A model generated the notes under the pieces. It saw only the letters and a list, made by a program, of their open reading frames with translations, made no database searches and had not been told where the DNA came from. A stretch of 64,000 bases of DNA from Lentzea nigeriaca (lineage in GTDB: Bacteria; Actinomycetota; Actinomycetes; Mycobacteriales; Pseudonocardiaceae). Positions 28,479 through 37,376 of this stretch are shown here, piece after piece (positions within the stretch are counted from its first letter, which is position 1; every line of letters starts with the position of its first letter). Where the stretch lies: NCBI RefSeq assembly GCF_016907955.1, contig NZ_JAFBCX010000006.1, positions 310,001 through 374,000 of the forward strand, given 5' to 3'. Position numbers and translations under genes: made by a program.

Positions 28479-30722
28479 GGGGCTGACCCGCGGCGACCTG
28501 CCCCAGTCCGCGATCTCGGCGCGTGTCGTGAGGCCGAGCTTCTGCCGGATCCGCTGCAGGTGCGTCTCGACCATCCGCCGCGAGATCCGCAGCTCGGCGC
28601 CGATGCTCACGTTCGACCGGCCTGCCGCGACCAGTGCCACGACCTGCTGCTCGCGGTCGCTTAGCTCCTCGGGCTCGGCCGGGTCCGCCAACGCGTAGGC
28701 CACGGCCTGCTCACGAGTCATCTCCCGCCCCTCGGCGAGGCAGGTGTCCACACCGCGCAACGCCACCCGTGACGCCCGCACGACCTCGATGACCTCCGCG
28801 TGCCACACCAGGTCGTCGGCGAACGCGCCCTCCCGCAGGCACGACGCCGCACCCACGAGCCGCAACGCCCGCCGGAGGTCGCCACGCCGGTATGCGATCA
28901 GGGCCAAGCCCTCCAGCACGTCCGCGACCCAGAACCCGGACCGGCACGACCGCAGCGACTCCAGGAACGACTCCGCGGCCGCGTCGACCTCGTCGCGTTG
29001 CAGCGCGCGCACGCCGACGGTGTGCAGGAAGACTGACAACCTGCGCGGTGAGGCTAGACGCCGGTACACGGGCAGAACGTCGGCGATCAGCGCGTCGGCG
29101 AACTCCACGTCGCCCGCGCGCAACGCCGACCACGCCAGGTTGTGCTCGATGATCGCCAGGTCCAGCGGGCTCGCGGTGGGTGCGAGCAGGGCGATGGCCT
29201 CTTCGTAGTACTTGCGAGCCTCGCCGTTGCGGTCGGCGCGGACGTGCTCGCCGCCCAGCGCGTTGAGCGCCTGCGCGAGCAGCACCGGCTCGCCCAGTTC
29301 CCTGCCGAGGCTCACCGCCTCCTCCGCCCAGCGCAGGCCGGTGTTGTCCTCGGTGCCCGCGAGGTACGCCAGGTGGCACAGGGCTAGGCACCGCACCGCG
29401 GGATCGGCCTCCGCCCCTCGCACCGCCGCGTCCAGCAGCCACCTGCCCTGCGACACCCGGCCCTGGTCGCGCCACGCGGCGGCGAGCATCGTCGCGAGCC
29501 GCAGGTGGTGCGGGTCTCGGGTGCGGGCGGCCCAGTCGACGACGCACTGCAGGTTGCCGCACTCGGCGCTCAACGAGCCGACGACCTCGGGGGTCGTGAA
29601 GACGGTCGAGGTGAAGTCCTGCCAGCGCGCGCCGAACCAGCGGGCGACCCTTGCCAGCACCGCGTCGGACTGCCCGCCGAGCTTTTCCCTGCCGTACAAG
29701 CGGACCGACTCGAGCTGCTCGAACCGCCCGGCACCGGAGAACGTGAGCAGCGACTTGGCCACGAGAGACGACAGCAGCGCCAGCACGCGGTCCGCGGGCA
29801 TGTCGCACGCGGCCACCGCCAGGTCGATTCCGAAGCCGCCGGGCAACGGCGAGAGGCACCGGAACGCGTGCTGTTCCTCGGCGTTGAGGCGGGCGTAGCT
29901 CCACTCGATCGCGGCGCGCAGGCTCTGGTGGCGCTCGGCGGCCGTGCGGTTGCCGCGGTTGAGCAGCTCCAGCCGGTCGTCGAGGCGGGCCAGCAGTTCC
30001 CGCACCGGCAAGACGGTGACGAGCCGGGCGGCGAGCTCGATCGCGAGCGGCAGGCGGTCGAGGCGCGTGCACAACGTGGTCAGCGCGTCGGAGTCGTCGA
30101 GTTCCAGGCCGAGCTGGTTGGCCCGCGCGCGGTCGGCGAATAGCTCCACCGCGCACGTGATCGGCAACGGCCGCACCGCGAACAGCACCTCGCCCGGCAC
30201 CCGCAGCGGTTCGCGGCACGTCGCGACCACCCGGATGCCGGGGCAGCCGAGCAGCAACGGCTCCAGCAGCGCCGCGCACTCCGCCGCGACGTGCTCGCAG
30301 TTGTCCAGCACCAGCACCATCGTCCGGCTCGCCAGCGCGTGCACCAGGGTGCTCAGCACCGGTTCGCGGGTGACCTCGCCGAGGCCGAGGGCCGTCGCGC
30401 ACGCCAGCGCGACCTGGCTCGAGACCGAGGCGAGCTCGACCCATTCCACTCCGGCGCGGCCCCTGGTGAACTCCTTGGCCAGCCTGGTCTTCCCGACTCC
30501 TGCCGGGCCGACGAGCGTGAGCACGCGAGCGTCGGCGACCGCGGCGAGGCGGTCCAGTTCGTCGTCACGGCCGATGAAGCTGTCCAGCGCCGTCGACAGC
30601 TCGCTCGCGCGTTGCCGGTAGGCCCGCTGACGGCAGGCGTTCGAGCAGTACCGCGCGTGTCTGCGCCGGGAGGTGGCGGTCGCGGCGCCGCAGGTCGCAC
30701 ACGTCCCCGCCTGTTCGGCCAT
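28464..30722 (-). CDS. Large ATP-binding LuxR-family regulator with N-terminal zinc motif
   Basis: A 752-residue multidomain regulator. Residues 5-40 have a putative zinc-binding motif, CATCG followed by ARYCSNACRQRAYRQR. An AAA/NB-ARC-type ATPase follows, with Walker A TLVGPAGVGKTRLAKEF and Walker B MVLVLDNCEHVAAE. The middle 350 residues are helical TPR-like repeats that may sense ligand. The last 65 residues are a LuxR/GerE HTH: LSDREQQVVALVAAGRSNVS then RRMVETHLQRIRQKLGL. ATG 30731 is an alternative start. It is divergent from the GH97 gene, a likely target; a 16-bp palindrome separates them. Confidence 0.9.
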   Translation of the reverse strand: MAEQAGTCATCGAATATSRRRHARYCSNACRQRAYRQRASELSTALDSFIGRDDELDRLAAVADARVLTLVGPAGVGKTRLAKEFTRGRAGVEWVELASVSSQVALACATALGLGEVTREPVLSTLVHALASRTMVLVLDNCEHVAAECAALLEPLLLGCPGIRVVATCREPLRVPGEVLFAVRPLPITCAVELFADRARANQLGLELDDSDALTTLCTRLDRLPLAIELAARLVTVLPVRELLARLDDRLELLNRGNRTAAERHQSLRAAIEWSYARLNAEEQHAFRCLSPLPGGFGIDLAVAACDMPADRVLALLSSLVAKSLLTFSGAGRFEQLESVRLYGREKLGGQSDAVLARVARWFGARWQDFTSTVFTTPEVVGSLSAECGNLQCVVDWAARTRDPHHLRLATMLAAAWRDQGRVSQGRWLLDAAVRGAEADPAVRCLALCHLAYLAGTEDNTGLRWAEEAVSLGRELGEPVLLAQALNALGGEHVRADRNGEARKYYEEAIALLAPTASPLDLAIIEHNLAWSALRAGDVEFADALIADVLPVYRRLASPRRLSVFLHTVGVRALQRDEVDAAAESFLESLRSCRSGFWVADVLEGLALIAYRRGDLRRALRLVGAASCLREGAFADDLVWHAEVIEVVRASRVALRGVDTCLAEGREMTREQAVAYALADPAEPEELSDREQQVVALVAAGRSNVSIGAELRISRRMVETHLQRIRQKLGLTTRAEIADWGRSPRVSPAASR

Positions 30723-30752
30723 CAAACGCATCGTAGTCACCCGATTACCGGG

Positions 30753-30768
30753 CGGAAAGGCCTTTCCG
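30753..30768. promoter_or_regulatory. Perfect 16-bp palindrome in the LuxR-type/GH97 divergent region
   Basis: CGGAAAGGCCTTTCCG is a perfect palindrome 31 bp upstream of the regulator start and 81 bp upstream of the GH97 start. Its position between divergent genes makes it a candidate operator for the LuxR-family protein or another dimeric regulator. Confidence 0.5.
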
Positions 30769-30849
30769 GGACGTTGTGGACCAATGGCGCTTAACCGCGT
30801 ATACATCGGATCTGTCGCCGCCGCGACCGACGTTCTGGGAGGACTGGAC

Positions 30850-33462
30850 ATGCGCTTGTCCAACGCGCGATGGCGCGCGGCGGTAACGCTCGTCATCGCA
30901 CTGGCAGCAAGCGGCACAACCCCCGTGGCATCAGCGCAAATCGACGTGTGGCCGAAGGCTGTCGTGCAGCTGTCGAACGGCGTTCCCACCCTGTCGGTGA
31001 CCCGTGGCGGCACCACCGTGCTCGAGCCGAGCCCACTGGGCGTGGTGACGGAAAGAGCGGATCTTTCCAGCGGACTGACGCTCACCGACCGTTCCGAACG
31101 CCGCGTGGTCGAGCACTACACCGCGTCATCGGGCAAGCAGCGGCAGCGCACGGTGACGCACAAAGAAGAGCGGTACTCGTTATCCGGAGCGGCCCGGCTG
31201 GATCTCGTCGTGCGCACGGCGCGGGACGGCGTGGCGTACCGGTACGAGCTGCCGGCCGGACTGGGGAACGTGCTGCGCGAGACGTCGGCGTTCGTGGTGC
31301 CTTCTTCTTCGACGGCGTGGATAGCCAAGTACCGGCGTGACTACGAAAACCCGTTCGTGGAAACCAATGCGGCCGCCGCCGAGACCGCGGAGTACCAGCA
31401 CCCGGCCCTGTTCGAGACGAACGGCGTGTACGCGCTGCTCACCGAGTCCGCTGTGGACGGTCGCCACTCGGGTGCCCGCCTGGTGCACACCGCGGGTTCC
31501 GGCACCTATTCGATCAAGTACTGGGACGAGAAGGTGCTCGTCGACGGCCCGTGGCAGTCACCGTGGCGCACGGCCGTCGTCGGGTCTCTGGCGGACGTGT
31601 CGTCGTCGACGCTCGTGGACGACCTGGCACCCCGTTCCCAGGTGCGCGACACGTCGTGGATCAAGCCGGGCAAGGTGTTCTGGAGCTGGCTCGCCGGTGG
31701 CCGCGAGGCGGGTCAGAGCATCGCCCTGCAGAAGCAGTACGTGGACTACGCGGCGGCGCACGGCTGGCCGTACGCGCTGGTCGACGCCGGCTGGTACTTC
31801 GACCCGAACTGGGACTACGACCCGACGTGGGAGCAGACCTCGTGGATCCCGTCCCTTGTGTCGTACGCGCGCGCTCGTGGCGTGAAGATCCATCTGTGGA
31901 TTCACTACGACGAGCTCGACACGCCCGCTGAGAGCGCTGCCCGCCTGGCGTTGTTCGAGAAGTGGGGCATCGCGGGCCTGAAGATCGACTTCATGGACTC
32001 CGACGGCCAGGACCGCTACCGCTGGTACGACCGGATTCTCGCGGAGACCGCCGCCCACAAGTTGTTGGTCAACTTCCACGGCTCGACGATCCCGCACGGC
32101 ATTCACCGCACGTGGCCGCACGTCATGACGATGGAAGCCGTGCACGGCGGCGAGAAGTCCTCAGGTCTCACCGGAACCCACCTGACTTCTTTGCCGTTCA
32201 CGCGCGGTGTCGTCGGTGGCATGGACTACACGCCGTTGGCCTGGCACCGGCCGTCACGCACCACGTCCGACGCGCACGAGCTGGCGCTGACCGTGATCTA
32301 CGAGTCGGGTCTCGCCAATCTGGCCGGACGTCCAGAGGACTACGCGGCACGTCCCGCCGCCGAGCGGTTCATCGACCAGGTGCCGACGGCCTGGGACGAG
32401 ACTCGACTGCTGTCCGGTCGTCCCGCCGATCACTCGGTGTTCGCACGGCGGTCCGGTGATCGGTGGTTCATCGGCGGTGGCTACTCCGGTGCCGCACGCA
32501 CGGTTTCGGTGCCGTTCTCGCTGCCTTCCGGGCGTTGGCTCGTGGAGATCACGCGGGACGGTCCCTCCGGTCTCGTCCGCGAGTCACGGACCGTGCGTTC
32601 CGGAGATGTCCTGACATTGGACGTGGCAGCCAACGGCGGTTTCGCCGCCATCGCCTGCCGCGCGGGGGCGCGCACGTGCGAGCGGCCGGTGTCAGGGGTG
32701 CCTTCGACGTCGGTCTCGGCTTCTGCTCGCGGCTTCACCGTGACCGGGTTGTTCACCACCCGTGAGGACGTGCGTGATGTCGTGCTGGCTCCGCGCGTAC
32801 CCGCCGGGTGGTCGGTCCAGGGTGGCGCGGTCTCGGCCCATGCCGTGCGTCCAGGCCAGGCGCTGTCGGGCACGTGGACGGTGGTGCCGCCCGCGCAGCC
32901 GTCGTCCTACGGCTACTTCGACATCCCGGTCGTGGCGTCGTTCAACCGTGGCGTGGAAGCCGAGAAGACCGCTCGTGTGCACCTGGTCCGTCCTCTTTCC
33001 GATGGTTGGTCATATGTGACGGACCGGCCGTGGGTGTCCGCGACAGGTGGTGACGGCCCGGTCGAGAAGGACATCAGCAACGGCAGCACCGCTGCCGGTG
33101 ACGGCCGTGGCATCGCCCTCCGCCGCACGACCTATGGCAAGGGCCTCGGCACCCACGCGTCGTCCGAGATCACCTACGCCCTGGACGCCCGCTGCACCGG
33201 CTTCGCCGCGTCGGTCGGCGTGGACGACGAGGCCGGTCTGGACGTGGCCAGGCAACGTGCGGGCGGTACGGTGTCGTTCCAGGTGCTCGGCGACGGCGTG
33301 GTCCTGGCCGACACCGGGGTGCTCGGAGTGCGCACCCCGGCCCGCGACCTGGCCGTGGACGTGACCGGCGTGAGGACTCTCACGCTGCGAGTTCTCGACG
33401 GCGGCGACGGCACGCAGAACGACCACGCTTCCTGGGCGGACGCGAGGATTCGCTGTTCCTGA
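30850..33462 (+). CDS. Secreted GH97 glycoside hydrolase with C-terminal NPCBM domain
   Basis: An 870-residue exported enzyme. The signal peptide spans residues 1-30 (LVIALAASGTTPVASAQ). The N-terminal beta-sandwich and barrel match GH97: VFWSWLAGGREAGQS, ALVDAGWYFDPNW, VKIHLWIHYDELD, GLKIDFMDSDGQ and the later MTMEAVHGGEK. The Asp in KIDFMDSD is where retaining GH97 alpha-galactosidases have their nucleophile, so alpha-galactosidase is more likely than the inverting glucosidase type. An alpha-galactosidase NEW3-like segment and a final NPCBM domain (GKGLGTHASSEITYALDARC) follow. ATG 30850 follows GGGAGGA. Confidence 0.92.
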   Translation: MRLSNARWRAAVTLVIALAASGTTPVASAQIDVWPKAVVQLSNGVPTLSVTRGGTTVLEPSPLGVVTERADLSSGLTLTDRSERRVVEHYTASSGKQRQRTVTHKEERYSLSGAARLDLVVRTARDGVAYRYELPAGLGNVLRETSAFVVPSSSTAWIAKYRRDYENPFVETNAAAAETAEYQHPALFETNGVYALLTESAVDGRHSGARLVHTAGSGTYSIKYWDEKVLVDGPWQSPWRTAVVGSLADVSSSTLVDDLAPRSQVRDTSWIKPGKVFWSWLAGGREAGQSIALQKQYVDYAAAHGWPYALVDAGWYFDPNWDYDPTWEQTSWIPSLVSYARARGVKIHLWIHYDELDTPAESAARLALFEKWGIAGLKIDFMDSDGQDRYRWYDRILAETAAHKLLVNFHGSTIPHGIHRTWPHVMTMEAVHGGEKSSGLTGTHLTSLPFTRGVVGGMDYTPLAWHRPSRTTSDAHELALTVIYESGLANLAGRPEDYAARPAAERFIDQVPTAWDETRLLSGRPADHSVFARRSGDRWFIGGGYSGAARTVSVPFSLPSGRWLVEITRDGPSGLVRESRTVRSGDVLTLDVAANGGFAAIACRAGARTCERPVSGVPSTSVSASARGFTVTGLFTTREDVRDVVLAPRVPAGWSVQGGAVSAHAVRPGQALSGTWTVVPPAQPSSYGYFDIPVVASFNRGVEAEKTARVHLVRPLSDGWSYVTDRPWVSATGGDGPVEKDISNGSTAAGDGRGIALRRTTYGKGLGTHASSEITYALDARCTGFAASVGVDDEAGLDVARQRAGGTVSFQVLGDGVVLADTGVLGVRTPARDLAVDVTGVRTLTLRVLDGGDGTQNDHASWADARIRCS

Positions 33463-33469
33463 CGGGTTC

Positions 33470-33512
33470 CCGCAGTAATCGGGGTGAGGTTTCCCCACCC
33501 CGATTTCTGCGG
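33470..33512 (+). terminator. Hairpin terminator after GH97
   Basis: Stem CCGCAG-t-AATCGGGGTG paired to its complement with a single T-T mismatch (16 bp in total), loop aggtttccc, starting 8 bp after the GH97 stop. It separates GH97 from the dedA-like gene. Confidence 0.8.
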
Positions 33513-33557
33513 TTCACCCCACTGTCCTCTCCGCACGCTCTCCGTAACTTGGACCCC

Positions 33558-34172
33558 ATGAACCTGGTCGACTGGGTCACCGACCTGATGCAGACAGCCG
33601 GCGCACCCGGAGCGGCCCTGGCCATCGCACTGGAGAACCTGTTCCCGCCGCTGCCCAGCGAGGTCTTCCTGCCCCTGGCCGGTTTCGCCGCCGCACAGGG
33701 CAAGATGTCGCTGCTCGACGCGATCCTCTGGACCACCTTCGGCTCCGTCGCGGGCGCTCTGCTGCTCTACCGGGTCGGCGCGCTGCTGGGCCGCGACCGC
33801 GTCCGGCGCATCGCGACGCGCGTGCCGCTGGTGCGGGTGTCCGATGTGGACAAGACCGAGGCCTGGTTCCTGCGCAACGGCAACCGCGCGGTGTTCTTCG
33901 GCCGGATGATCCCGTTCTTCCGCAGCCTGATCTCGATCCCGGCGGGCATCGAGCGGATGCGGATGGGCCCGTTCCTCGCCTACACCGCGGCGGGCAGCCT
34001 CCTGTGGAACACGGCCCTGATCCTCGCGGGCTACCTGCTGGGCGACAACTGGCACCTCGTGGAGGACTACGTGGGCCTCGCCTCGAAGGTCGTGCTGGGC
34101 CTGGCGGTCGTCGCCGTGGTGGTCTTCGTGGTGTCCCGGCTCGCGAAGAAGCGCGCTACTTCGCGGTCATGA
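33558..34172 (+). CDS. DedA-family membrane protein
   Basis: A 204-residue inner-membrane protein of the DedA/VTT (SNARE-associated) family. The re-entrant signature ALENLFPPLPSEVFLPLAGF is near residue 28, the conserved Gly-Arg segment FFGRMIPFFRSLISIPAG near residue 112, and a final helix before a basic tail. Members act as proton-driven lipid-linked carrier flippases, for example recycling undecaprenyl phosphate. ATG 33558 is preferred over the TTG three codons earlier. The end overlaps the convergent flavoprotein by 17 bp. Confidence 0.93.
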   Translation: MNLVDWVTDLMQTAGAPGAALAIALENLFPPLPSEVFLPLAGFAAAQGKMSLLDAILWTTFGSVAGALLLYRVGALLGRDRVRRIATRVPLVRVSDVDKTEAWFLRNGNRAVFFGRMIPFFRSLISIPAGIERMRMGPFLAYTAAGSLLWNTALILAGYLLGDNWHLVEDYVGLASKVVLGLAVVAVVVFVVSRLAKKRATSRS

Positions 34173-35205
34173 GCACGCCGTCGAGGTAGCTCACCAGCTC
34201 ACGCACGGCACTGCGCCCAGCCCGGTTGGCCCCGATCGTGCTGGCCGACGGCCCGTACCCCACGAGGTGAATGCGGGGATCGCTCACCACACGAGTCCCG
34301 TCGACCTGGATGCCGCCACCCGCCGACCGCAGGTGCAACGGAGCCAGATGGTCGAGGTCGTGCCGGAACCCGGTCGCCCACAGGATCACGTCGGCGTCGA
34401 ACCGCTCCCCCGACGCCCACTCGACCCCGGAAGGAGTGATGCGCTCGAACATCGGCTTGCGGTCCAGCACCCCGGCCGCGATCGCGGCCCGCGTCTGGTC
34501 GTTCAACGCCAGGCCCGTCACGCTCACCACGCTGCGCGGCATGAGTCCCTTGCGGACGCGTTCGTCGACCATGCCGACGACCCGGCGGCCGTAGTCCTCG
34601 GTGAACGGACCTTCCCGCCACACCGGCTCGTGCCGCGTGACCCACCGCGTCTCCGAAGCGAAAGGAGCGAGCTCCATGAGCTGCTGCGTCGCGGACGCAC
34701 CACCACCGACGACCACGACGCGCTTGCCCGCGAACTCCTCGGGCCCCTGGTAGTCGGCGGTGTGCAGCTGGCGGCCCCGGAACGTCTCCTGGCCGGGGTA
34801 GTACGGCCAGAACGGGCGCCGCCACGTGCCGGTCGCGTTGATCAGGCCGCGGGTCGTCCAGACGCCGTCGGAGGTCTCGACCTTCAGCAGCGAGCCGTCG
34901 TTCACCACCTGCGTGACGTTCACCGGGCGGATCACCGGCAGGTCGAAGAGCTGTTCGTAACGTTGGAAGTACGACGGGATCGCGAGGTTCGCGGGCTCGT
35001 CCGGCGCGGGCCGCTCGAACGGCATGCCGGGGAGTTCGTGGATGCCGTGCACGGTCCGCATCCGCAGCGAGGGCCAGCGGTGCAGCCAGGCGCCGCCGGC
35101 AGCGTCGTTCGCGTCGAGCACCACGTGGTCGACGTTGCGCCGACGCAGGAAGTACGAGGCGGACAGGCCCGCCTGCCCCGCGCCGATCACCACCACATCC
35201 GTCAC
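34156..35205 (-). CDS. FAD/NAD(P)-dependent oxidoreductase (CzcO/ArsO-like monooxygenase)
   Basis: A 349-residue flavoprotein. The FAD motif is VVVIGAGQAGLSASYFL at the very N-terminus, and the second nucleotide motif is VVVVGGGASATQQLMEL near residue 160. ATGFRHDLDHLAPLHL toward the end is the typical ATG motif. I place the start at GTG 35205 because the FAD motif starts three residues later; upstream sequence is not conserved. It probably oxidises a small substrate or metal-linked compound; function within the family is unclear. Divergent from the serine hydrolase gene. Confidence 0.88.
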   Translation of the reverse strand: MTDVVVIGAGQAGLSASYFLRRRNVDHVVLDANDAAGGAWLHRWPSLRMRTVHGIHELPGMPFERPAPDEPANLAIPSYFQRYEQLFDLPVIRPVNVTQVVNDGSLLKVETSDGVWTTRGLINATGTWRRPFWPYYPGQETFRGRQLHTADYQGPEEFAGKRVVVVGGGASATQQLMELAPFASETRWVTRHEPVWREGPFTEDYGRRVVGMVDERVRKGLMPRSVVSVTGLALNDQTRAAIAAGVLDRKPMFERITPSGVEWASGERFDADVILWATGFRHDLDHLAPLHLRSAGGGIQVDGTRVVSDPRIHLVGYGPSASTIGANRAGRSAVRELVSYLDGVLMTAK

Positions 35206-35281
35206 ATCATGGTCAACCGAAAGCGTGCGCTGGTTCTTCTCAGGTGTGACCCACGGATCATTCCCGCTAACGTCCAAGATC

Positions 35282-36016
35282 GTGCATCTGCTGCTGGCGA
35301 TGGCCTTGCTCGCGACGCCCGTTCCGACCACAACAGTCTCGTACGCCGTGTACGACCGGATCACGCACACGCTCACCGGAAGGGACGTGCACAAGCCGAT
35401 CAGATCAGCCTCGCTGGTGAAGATCCTCATCGCCATCGAGCAGCTGGAGACGCGCGGCGACGATCCACGCATCGAGCCGATGTTGCGCGCGAGCGACGAC
35501 TACTCGGCGAGCGAGCTGTGGGTGGAGAACGGCTGGGAGCAGGTCGTCGTCCGCACTGCCGAACGCCTCGGCCTCAAGGACACGCGGCCGCCGGAGAGGC
35601 GCGGCATGTGGGGCTACACCGCGGTGAGCGCCTACGACGTCGTGAAGATCTACCGGTACGTGCTCGAGGACGCGAAGCCGAAGGTCCGCCGCACGATCAT
35701 GGGGCACCTGCACCGGGCGGAGAAGTGCGCTTCCGACGGCTTCGACCAGTCGTTCGGGCTGCCGTCGGCCACCTGGCGGCCGGCGTTCAAGCAGGGCTGG
35801 TCGGGGTTCGGCGACCCCACGAAGCCGTGCGTCGACCAGCCGCGCCCGCGCGTGCAGTGGGACCTCGACCTCAAGTCGCCCGCCATGCACACGTCGGGGA
35901 CGTGCCTGTTCAGCATCGTCGCGGTGCTGACCCTGCACCCCGAGGGCACCACGTACGAGCAGGCGGCGAAACGAGTTACCCGCGTCACGGAAGAAGTCAC
36001 CAAGCATCGGTGTTGA
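35282..36016 (+). CDS. Secreted serine hydrolase, beta-lactamase-like fold
   Basis: A 244-residue protein with a short signal peptide (HLLLAMALLATPVPT). A penicillin-recognising serine enzyme arrangement is visible: SASLVK (S-x-x-K) near residue 42, SDDYSASELW near residue 66 in the S-x-N region, and KQGWSG near residue 166 at the K-T/S-G position. Both latter motifs are degenerate, so it may not be an active beta-lactamase or transpeptidase. Similar actinobacterial proteins are annotated as hypothetical serine hydrolases. It precedes the luciferase-like gene by 7 bp, suggesting co-transcription. Confidence 0.75.
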   Translation: MHLLLAMALLATPVPTTTVSYAVYDRITHTLTGRDVHKPIRSASLVKILIAIEQLETRGDDPRIEPMLRASDDYSASELWVENGWEQVVVRTAERLGLKDTRPPERRGMWGYTAVSAYDVVKIYRYVLEDAKPKVRRTIMGHLHRAEKCASDGFDQSFGLPSATWRPAFKQGWSGFGDPTKPCVDQPRPRVQWDLDLKSPAMHTSGTCLFSIVAVLTLHPEGTTYEQAAKRVTRVTEEVTKHRC

Positions 36017-36023
36017 TCGATGC

Positions 36024-37052
36024 ATGAGCCGACTGAGTGAGATCCCGCTGTCCGTTCTCGACCTCGCCCCGATCACGTCGGGATCGGACGCGACGACCGC
36101 GCTGCGGAACTCCCGCGAACTCGCTCGGCAGGCCGAACGGCTCGGCTACCACCGCTACTGGTTCGCAGAGCACCACAACATGCCCGGCATCGCGTCCTCC
36201 GCGCCCGCCGTGCTGATCGGGCACATCGCCGACGCCACGTCGACGATCCGCGTCGGCTCTGGTGGCGTGATGCTGCCCAACCACGCTCCGCTCGTGGTCG
36301 CGGAGCAGTTCGGCATGCTCGAAGCCCTGCACCCCGGCCGCATCGACCTCGGCATCGGCCGCGCGCCCGGCACCGACCAGAAGACCGCACGGGCGTTGCG
36401 GCGCACCGAGGCCGGGCTGTCCGCGGAGAACTTCCCGCAGGAGCTGACCGAGCTCATCAAGTACTTCGAGGGCACCGCCGAGCTCAACGCCGTGCCCGCC
36501 GCGGGCAACAAGCCGCCGATCTGGCTGCTCGGCTCGTCCGGCTACAGCGCGCAGGCCGCCGGTCTGCTGGGCCTGCCGTTCGCCTTCGCCCACCACTTCA
36601 GCGCGCAGAACACGTTGCCGGCGCTGGAGCTGTACCGGCGGCACTTCCGTCCGTCCGAGGTGCTGTCCGAGCCGTACGCGATGGTCTGCGCCTCGGTGGT
36701 CGTCGCCGACACCGACGAGCACGCCCGGTTCATCGCCGGTCCGGGTGCGCTGTCGTTCGTGCGGCTGCGTCAGGGCCGCCCCGCACCGCTCGCCACGCCG
36801 GAGGAGGCCGCGGCCTACCCGTACACCGAGATCGACCAGCTGGTGGTGGAAGACCGCATGTCCACCCAGATCATCGGCTCCCCCGAAACGGTCCGCGCCG
36901 GACTCGACGAGTTGATGGAGTCGACGGCCGCCGACGAGCTCATGGTGACGACCATCGTGCACGGGCACGAAGACCGCCTTCGTTCGTTCGAATTGCTCAG
37001 CGAGATGGCCGAACGGACGCCTTCGATGGGCCGTTCAGCCGCACATACGTGA
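36024..37052 (+). CDS. LLM-class flavin-dependent oxidoreductase (luciferase-like)
   Basis: A 342-residue FMN or F420-linked TIM-barrel monooxygenase. The opening IPLSVLDLAPITSGSDATTA and YHRYWFAEHHNMPGIASSAP match the MsnO8/YhbW type; GGVMLPNHAPLVVAEQFGML, HPGRIDLGIGRAPGTDQ and the late GSPETVRAGLDEL are family features. Starting ATG 36024 is followed directly by conserved sequence. It may oxygenate a small organic compound; substrate unknown. Probably in one transcript with the serine hydrolase. Confidence 0.93.
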   Translation: MSRLSEIPLSVLDLAPITSGSDATTALRNSRELARQAERLGYHRYWFAEHHNMPGIASSAPAVLIGHIADATSTIRVGSGGVMLPNHAPLVVAEQFGMLEALHPGRIDLGIGRAPGTDQKTARALRRTEAGLSAENFPQELTELIKYFEGTAELNAVPAAGNKPPIWLLGSSGYSAQAAGLLGLPFAFAHHFSAQNTLPALELYRRHFRPSEVLSEPYAMVCASVVVADTDEHARFIAGPGALSFVRLRQGRPAPLATPEEAAAYPYTEIDQLVVEDRMSTQIIGSPETVRAGLDELMESTAADELMVTTIVHGHEDRLRSFELLSEMAERTPSMGRSAAHT

Positions 37053-37376
37053 GTCGGCCAGGCGTGAGCTTCACGTTTCGTACGACTGCCGCTGCTCTGA
37101 ACGGGTGATAAACGGCTCCGCTTGTAGCGCCAGACACACCCTGCGCGATGATCGGTGTGAGCGCGCACGCCCCCCGACGCGCTCCCTAGCTTCACCAAGC
37201 GGTCGGCGTGGGGCAGGCGCACTCTGTGGCGCCGCCCACGCCGCCCATCACGAGACGGCCACGGCCCGGCACCAGGTCCGCTTCAAGGCCCTCTTTCGGT
37301 CCCCGCCACCCCTTCGGCACCGTCACAGTTGACGGGAGTCGTTCACACCCACCGCCGGGGTGGGAAAGGGGAGTTC
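37053..37376. other. Intergenic region, no recognised feature
   Basis: A 324-bp gap between the luciferase-like gene and the lipoprotein gene. I find no tRNA, no clear terminator and no coding frame with supporting composition. It presumably contains the lipoprotein promoter. Confidence 0.5.

Noticed and set aside
30773..30785. Third DasR-like site upstream of GH97
   Set aside because: GTTGTGGACCAAT matches the dre consensus only weakly (about 9 of 16), near background for this composition.
35282..36016. Functional class A beta-lactamase
   Set aside because: S-x-x-K is present but the S-D-N and K-T-G elements are degenerate and the chain is short; called serine hydrolase only.
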